Positions 60,196 to 64,000 of a stretch of 64,000 bases of DNA are shown piece after piece. Positions within the stretch are counted from its first letter, which is position 1; every line of letters starts with the position of its first letter. Source of the DNA: Methanolacinia petrolearia DSM 11571 (lineage in GTDB: Archaea > Halobacteriota > Methanomicrobia > Methanomicrobiales > Methanomicrobiaceae); NCBI RefSeq assembly GCF_000147875.1, contig NC_014507.1, forward strand, positions 124,001-188,000. Reading direction: 5' to 3'. The notes under the pieces are model-generated. The model had not been told where the DNA came from. It did no database searches and was given only the letters and a program-made list of their open reading frames with translations. The position numbers and the translations under genes are program-made.

Positions 60196-61542
60196 GTGGT
60201 GAAAGATGTGGGCTCCGAGGATTATCTCCAGTATAGCCACTGGATTGCGATAGTTGCGTTGTTCACCGTACTTGCCGCAGGAGTGAATCTGTTCACTCTC
60301 ACGTTCGATCCGCCCTATCCTGCATTAAGCCTCTTCATGATCCCGGTCGTAATCGCGACCTTCTTCTTCAGAAGGCAGGGGCTTTTAGCCTCCCTCCTGA
60401 TCCTTGCACTATTCTCCGTCGTAATTTGGCTTTATTCGCCGGATAAATTCGCGGAACTTCGTGTTCTTGAAAATGTCACCGTCGTCTTCGGGGTGGCGCT
60501 TATAGTCACCCTGCTCTCGACCGCCCTTCACAGGAGCGAAAACAGCTACAGGCTCCTCTTCGAAACGTCTCCCGCACCCATCATCGTCCTGAAGCCCGAC
60601 GGTTCGATAGTCGACGTGAATTCCAGGTTCTTCTCGGTTTTCGGCTACGGTAGCATCTTTGTAGAGGGAAAGAAGATCCAGCAGCTCCCGATAATAGCGG
60701 AGGAGAGCCTGATCGAGATCGGGGAGCGGCTGATGAACCCGGAACCCGACGGGGACAACCAGGAGCCGTTTATCATAAAGGTCATGGATGCTTCGGGAGA
60801 CATGCACATCTGTAACGTCTTCTCGAGTTTTCTCTATGACGAAACCGGTATTCCGGAATCATGCATGATGGTGCTGGTAGATATCACTGAAAATGTAAAG
60901 GCCGAGGAGGAGATCAAGAGATCGCTTGAAGAGAAAGAGACCCTGCTGAAAGAGATCCACCACAGGGTGAAGAACAACCTCCAGGAGGTCGTTAGCATCC
61001 TGAAACTCCAGAGGAACAGGACGACCGACGAGGATGTCCAGTGGTCGCTTAAAGAGTGCCAGAATCGGGTCTACACGATGGCGATGGTCCATGAAAACAT
61101 ATACCGCGCCGACAGCCTTTCGTCGATCGGAATAAAAGCGTACCTGGAAAAGCTTGCAAGGGATCTCCTGATCGAGTACATGTCCCCCGGCCAGAACATA
61201 TCGTTTGAGATCGAGTGCAGCGATGATATAGAATTCGATATCGACGGCATTATCCCCGTGGCCCTGATCACCAACGAACTGATCTCCAATTCGATGAAGT
61301 ACGCATTTCCGGGCGGCAGGAAGGGTATGATCAGGATAGCAGTTGAGAAAACTCCCGATAATAGTTACAGGTATACATACTCGGATGACGGTGTCGGGTT
61401 TCCCCCGGGGTTAAGGATTGATAAAACGAAAACTCTCGGTTTAAGGATTGTCCGCGCCTTTGTCCGCCAGCTCGACGGGAGTATTGAGTTTGTTCCGGGC
61501 ACAGGAACCAAAATTATCATAACTTTCCCGATAAAAGAATAA
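60196..61542 (+). CDS. Sensor histidine kinase, membrane helices + PAS + HisKA_2
   Basis: 448 residues from the GTG at 60196, preceded by GAGGGG. Four or five N-terminal helices (about 15-112) with no large external domain, a PAS domain (about 120-235), then HisKA_2 with LKEIHHRVKNNLQEV (His255/His256) and a HATPase domain (LITNELISNS, DDGVGFP, TLGLRIV). The HisKA_2 type commonly serves partner receivers without DNA-binding domains. Its likely partner is the receiver protein 56 bases downstream. The membrane module probably senses the membrane state or a hydrophobic ligand. Confidence 0.92.
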   Translation: MVKDVGSEDYLQYSHWIAIVALFTVLAAGVNLFTLTFDPPYPALSLFMIPVVIATFFFRRQGLLASLLILALFSVVIWLYSPDKFAELRVLENVTVVFGVALIVTLLSTALHRSENSYRLLFETSPAPIIVLKPDGSIVDVNSRFFSVFGYGSIFVEGKKIQQLPIIAEESLIEIGERLMNPEPDGDNQEPFIIKVMDASGDMHICNVFSSFLYDETGIPESCMMVLVDITENVKAEEEIKRSLEEKETLLKEIHHRVKNNLQEVVSILKLQRNRTTDEDVQWSLKECQNRVYTMAMVHENIYRADSLSSIGIKAYLEKLARDLLIEYMSPGQNISFEIECSDDIEFDIDGIIPVALITNELISNSMKYAFPGGRKGMIRIAVEKTPDNSYRYTYSDDGVGFPPGLRIDKTKTLGLRIVRAFVRQLDGSIEFVPGTGTKIIITFPIKE

Positions 61543-61598
61543 TAATTGCATTCGTACATCAGTAATGAAATACAATTCGAAAATTAGCGTTGAAAATC

Positions 61599-63056
61599 AT
61601 GAAAAAGATCCTGATTGTCGAAGATTCAGCACTTGTGGCTCTTGAAATATCGGAGACCCTGAAGAATCTTGGCTACAATGTTGTCGGCGAGGCGGCCAGC
61701 GGACTTGAAGCTATAGAGATGGTCCGGGATCTCAGGCCGGATCTCGTTCTCATGGATATTATCCTGAAAGGAGATATGGACGGGATAGAGGCCGCCGACA
61801 GGATCTATTCGAATTATGATATTCCGGTAATATACCTGACTGCGCATTCCGATGAGGCGACGCTGGAAAGGGCGCTTAAGACCAATGCGTTCGGGTACCT
61901 GATAAAGCCCTTCAATGACAGGGAGCTTTATTCAAATATCGAGATAACGCTTCACAAGCACAGGATCATGAAGAAGGTGGACCTGGGCCCCAGGGAGGCT
62001 GTGGACTCCACCTTAAATGTGTTAGCTGACCCTGTTGTTGCAGTCGACGAATCCGGAATTATTACAAGGATCAATCCGGCGGCGGAGAACTTCACAGGTC
62101 AGACGAAATGGGAGGCTGTAGGCAGTGATTTCTTCAGGATCTTCTCATTGGATCGCGAAAAAGTTCAGCCTGCAATGGATTCGCTAAAGAATGATGTCTT
62201 TGAGAAGAGGACGCTGCTCTCGTGGGTCGACGGCCTTTCTCTTGTAACGAAGAAGGGCGAAACAAAACAGGTCTCGATGAATATAGGGTATGTGAGGGCT
62301 GGCCGCCAGAATAATGCCGAATATTTCTTTGTCCTGATCCCTGACGAAGGTACCGCAACGAAGACCGCGGATGACACGGCGAACCATTACAGGATCATAC
62401 TCGATGCTGTGGAGAACCCGATCTTCATGGTCGACGGGGATATCCGGATAGTCCTCTTCAACAGGGCTTTCCAGGAGACCTGCGGGAAGGCCGGGATCTC
62501 ACTGAACGGCGTTGGAGATGAACCGGCATATGCTGTCCTCCCCCATTCTGTGTTCGGTGACGAATATGATTTCATGGATGCTTTTGAGGCCGGAACCGGC
62601 TATGTCCGCGAGAGATTATGGAAGACGGACGGCGAAGTAAGAACATACAGGATTGAGACAATCCCTATATTCGAAAACGATCGCCCTATATATGCCGCAA
62701 TAATTATGTCCGATATCTCGGAAGTCGTCGAGTTTGAGGAGAGGAACGGGAAGTTGTCGGTCAGTCTTCGTGCCTATACCCGGAACGTAGAGGATATAGG
62801 CGATCTCTGCGCCGGACTGAAGGAGCCCCTGAACAATATCAGGAAGCATGCAGCTAAGGTAAGCCCTCCGTTCGAGTCCATGCAGATTGGTGCGGCTCTT
62901 GCCGAACTCTCCGAACTCATATACAGCATCGACATGAAATGGCTTGAGTACGAGAAGGTGAAGAAGATGGTCGAGTCCGCAGGAGGATTTGATCTGGTAC
63001 CTGCCGTGAAAAGCATTGCCGAAGAAGGAGAGGGCGGGGGAGAAGGAGCCCACTGA
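61599..63056 (+). CDS. Response regulator: receiver domain + two PAS domains
   Basis: 485 residues from the ATG at 61599 (a TTG three codons upstream is in frame). Receiver 1-120: VEDS acid pair Glu8/Asp9, phospho-acceptor Asp53 in LMDIILKG, Thr81 and Lys103. PAS 1 follows (about 140-250) and PAS 2 (about 270-380), then a helical C-terminus of about 105 residues (EERNGKLSVSLRAYTRN...) that lacks an H-box and an ATPase domain. It is probably controlled by the kinase directly upstream. The output is unclear; PAS domains may bind a cofactor or another protein. Confidence 0.9.
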   Translation: MKKILIVEDSALVALEISETLKNLGYNVVGEAASGLEAIEMVRDLRPDLVLMDIILKGDMDGIEAADRIYSNYDIPVIYLTAHSDEATLERALKTNAFGYLIKPFNDRELYSNIEITLHKHRIMKKVDLGPREAVDSTLNVLADPVVAVDESGIITRINPAAENFTGQTKWEAVGSDFFRIFSLDREKVQPAMDSLKNDVFEKRTLLSWVDGLSLVTKKGETKQVSMNIGYVRAGRQNNAEYFFVLIPDEGTATKTADDTANHYRIILDAVENPIFMVDGDIRIVLFNRAFQETCGKAGISLNGVGDEPAYAVLPHSVFGDEYDFMDAFEAGTGYVRERLWKTDGEVRTYRIETIPIFENDRPIYAAIIMSDISEVVEFEERNGKLSVSLRAYTRNVEDIGDLCAGLKEPLNNIRKHAAKVSPPFESMQIGAALAELSELIYSIDMKWLEYEKVKKMVESAGGFDLVPAVKSIAEEGEGGGEGAH

Positions 63057-63208
63057 ATACTGGTTTTTTATATCGTATCTGTTGTCCGCATGATCTTGCG
63101 GGCGGGCGGTTTTTACTATATAAAAATTCGGTTAAATTCCGCCCGGATTCCTGTGCGGCAGTGATGGTCCGTGCGCGCCACAGTTATTCGCAAAGTAATC
63201 CAAATTTG

Positions 63209-63234
63209 AAATAAACCGATTAGCAGGTTTATTT
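63209..63234. repeat. 9-bp perfect inverted repeat (hairpin)
   Basis: AAATAAACC and GGTTTATTT flank an 8-base loop GATTAGCA. It might be part of a structured transcript with the next hairpin. Confidence 0.5.
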
Positions 63235-63300
63235 TAGCACATTAACTCAATCTCATTCTTTGTGTTTTACAACTCCGAAATTTTTATTTAAAGATATCCC

Positions 63301-63342
63301 ATTTTTCCAAATTTCCGGTCTACGGGACGGAATTTGAAAAAT
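63301..63342. repeat. Imperfect 15-bp inverted repeat (hairpin)
   Basis: ATTTTTC-AAATT-CCG on the left arm pairs with CGG-AATTT-GAAAAAT on the right, with two single-base bulges and a loop of about 10 bases. It is longer than a usual terminator stem and has no T-run directly behind it. Confidence 0.5.
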
Positions 63343-63442
63343 GTTCCGTGTATGTTTCTTTTTACCTTTGAAACGGATTTTCCCGCCGTTGTTTTGACCA
63401 ACAGATATTTATACGGTTCCAATAAATCTTTGATTTGGAGAA

Positions 63443-63625
63443 ATGTTTCATTTAGGGTTTAACGAGATTTCCGGCTACCTGAAACCGATGAATTACAGCG
63501 ACCTGTACGAGCATGACGAGTGCTGGGACGGGAGCGGTTACAGTACATCCTCGCTTAATTACAGATCGTGCATCAGGTCCGGGGACATGATCACGCTGGT
63601 TTCGGAAAGAGACGAAGCCGACTGA
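63443..63625 (+). CDS. Small protein of unknown function (60 residues)
   Basis: The ATG has GGAG 4-7 bases upstream and a TATA-like box 30 bases before, so expression is plausible. The protein has no hydrophobic segment and looks acidic and Tyr/Ser-rich (MNYSDLYEHDECWDG). It contains two cysteines. I know no relatives; size leaves little statistical support from coding pattern alone. Confidence 0.45.
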   Translation: MFHLGFNEISGYLKPMNYSDLYEHDECWDGSGYSTSSLNYRSCIRSGDMITLVSERDEAD

Positions 63626-63744
63626 ATAAAAAAACAAAATTCAGGAGAAACGCACACCGCTTGAGAGATGAATCCCTCTCAGGACACCCTCTTTTTTGAG
63701 AATTTCGTATACTTCGTTGTATAAACTCGTATATGGTTTATAGC

Positions 63745-64000
63745 TCAGCCAAGTTCAAATGTAGTGACGCCGAATATTCTTTCGACCGGAAGCTCCGGGA
63801 TATCTCCGGTATACATTCTTGCAGTCCCGAATACTTCGCTCATATCTCTTTGTTTCGCTATTTTAACGGCTTCCTGGTTTATTTCCGGTGTATCAAAATA
63901 GAAGGTCTCTCCCCTGACGGAAAACGTCAGGCCTTCAAGAATCCTGTCTGCTATCTCCGGCGAATCTGCAAACAGGGGCCCTATCTTGTGCCCTTCCAGG
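63745..64000 (-). CDS. GNAT acetyltransferase, C-terminal part (5' end outside window)
   Basis: About 84 residues enter from the right edge and stop at the TGA at 63745-63747. The pattern GPLFADSPEIADRILEGL, VRGETFYFDTPEINQEAVKIAK, then MSEVFGTARMYTGDIPELPVERIFGVTTFELG is the C-terminal subdomain of the YitH/HolE-type GNAT acetyltransferases (Acetyltransf_18). The catalytic N-terminal GNAT domain lies beyond the window. The substrate is unknown. Confidence 0.82.
   Translation of the reverse strand, partial: LEGHKIGPLFADSPEIADRILEGLTFSVRGETFYFDTPEINQEAVKIAKQRDMSEVFGTARMYTGDIPELPVERIFGVTTFELG

Larger units (their letters stand above)
63057..63442. other. Intergenic region with two hairpins
   Basis: About 386 bases, AT-rich. 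No gene is credible. It contains the two inverted repeats listed separately and a TATA-like ATTTATAC (63406-63413) about 30 bases before the next small ORF. Confidence 0.5.

Noticed and set aside
1..64000. CRISPR arrays, insertion sequences, prophage or attachment sites
   Set aside because: No evenly spaced repeats, transposase or integrase frames or flanking direct repeats at tRNA genes were seen.

Overview
This window is chromosomal DNA of a methanogenic archaeon, most likely a member of the Methanomicrobiales. The archaeal markers are ribosomal protein L40e, elongation factor 1-beta, deoxyhypusine synthase, an archaeal 7S (SRP) RNA, a multi-OB RPA with its COG3390-type partner, Tsr3, a sulfide-type Thi4, HxlB, CbiZ and a probable MfnE (methanofuran pathway). 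TATA boxes sit about 25 bases before inferred transcript starts, and GGAGG/GGTG ribosome-binding sites are common. There is no phage, CRISPR array or insertion sequence that I can see.

Layout. 1-12.9 kb: iron transporter (cut by the window edge), L40e, a Bles03-like protein, a membrane histidine kinase, Thi4, HtpX, a flavin reductase, tRNA-Gly, a CPA2 antiporter translationally coupled to a small-molecule kinase, a 7TM histidine kinase, an MFS exporter and a tandem-Cache lipoprotein. 12.9-20.6 kb: tRNA-Val, then a divergent kinase/MFS pair in which both genes lack any ATG, GTG or TTG start but carry an ATT behind a strong ribosome-binding site; then a zinc-ribbon protein, a lipoprotein fusing a solute-binding domain to a Cache-like region, a secreted coiled-coil protein, an EFR1-type ferredoxin-flavodoxin and a DUF169 gene broken by one extra base.

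20.6-30.3 kb is the most striking part: a six-gene minus-strand operon coding for a 1087-residue tubulin/FtsZ-like protein, a membrane-anchored GTPase, a four-repeat PEGA protein and three further membrane proteins of unknown function. The genes overlap by 4 bases at two junctions. It looks like a membrane-associated GTP-driven cytoskeletal system related to, but not identical with, the FtsZ-like/GTPase/vWA systems described by Makarova and Koonin (2010). 30.4-37.9 kb: MFS exporter, chagasin-type protease inhibitor, a KhtT/KhtU-like cation antiporter pair, CheW plus a soluble PAS chemoreceptor. 38-49 kb: RPA operon, CbiZ with a stand-alone NrdD-type glycyl-radical domain, PyrF-Dys, a rhomboid protease, a HEAT-repeat protein, an acetate-type (GPR1/FUN34/YaaH) transporter with a palindromic operator candidate, a tiny Asn-rich protein and a CAT-anticodon tRNA.

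49-64 kb: HxlB, a zinc-ribbon methyltransferase, SRP RNA, malate dehydrogenase, LarC paired with a 613-residue protein of unknown function, EF-1beta with a small zinc-finger protein, MfnE, a secreted phospholipase-D-like protein, Tsr3, a TudS-like/nucleoside deoxyribosyltransferase fusion, a histidine kinase with a receiver-PAS-PAS partner, an intergenic region with two hairpins, a small ORF and the end of a GNAT acetyltransferase. Sensory genes (three histidine kinases, a receiver-PAS protein, a chemoreceptor, two Cache-type lipoproteins) are over-represented across the whole window.
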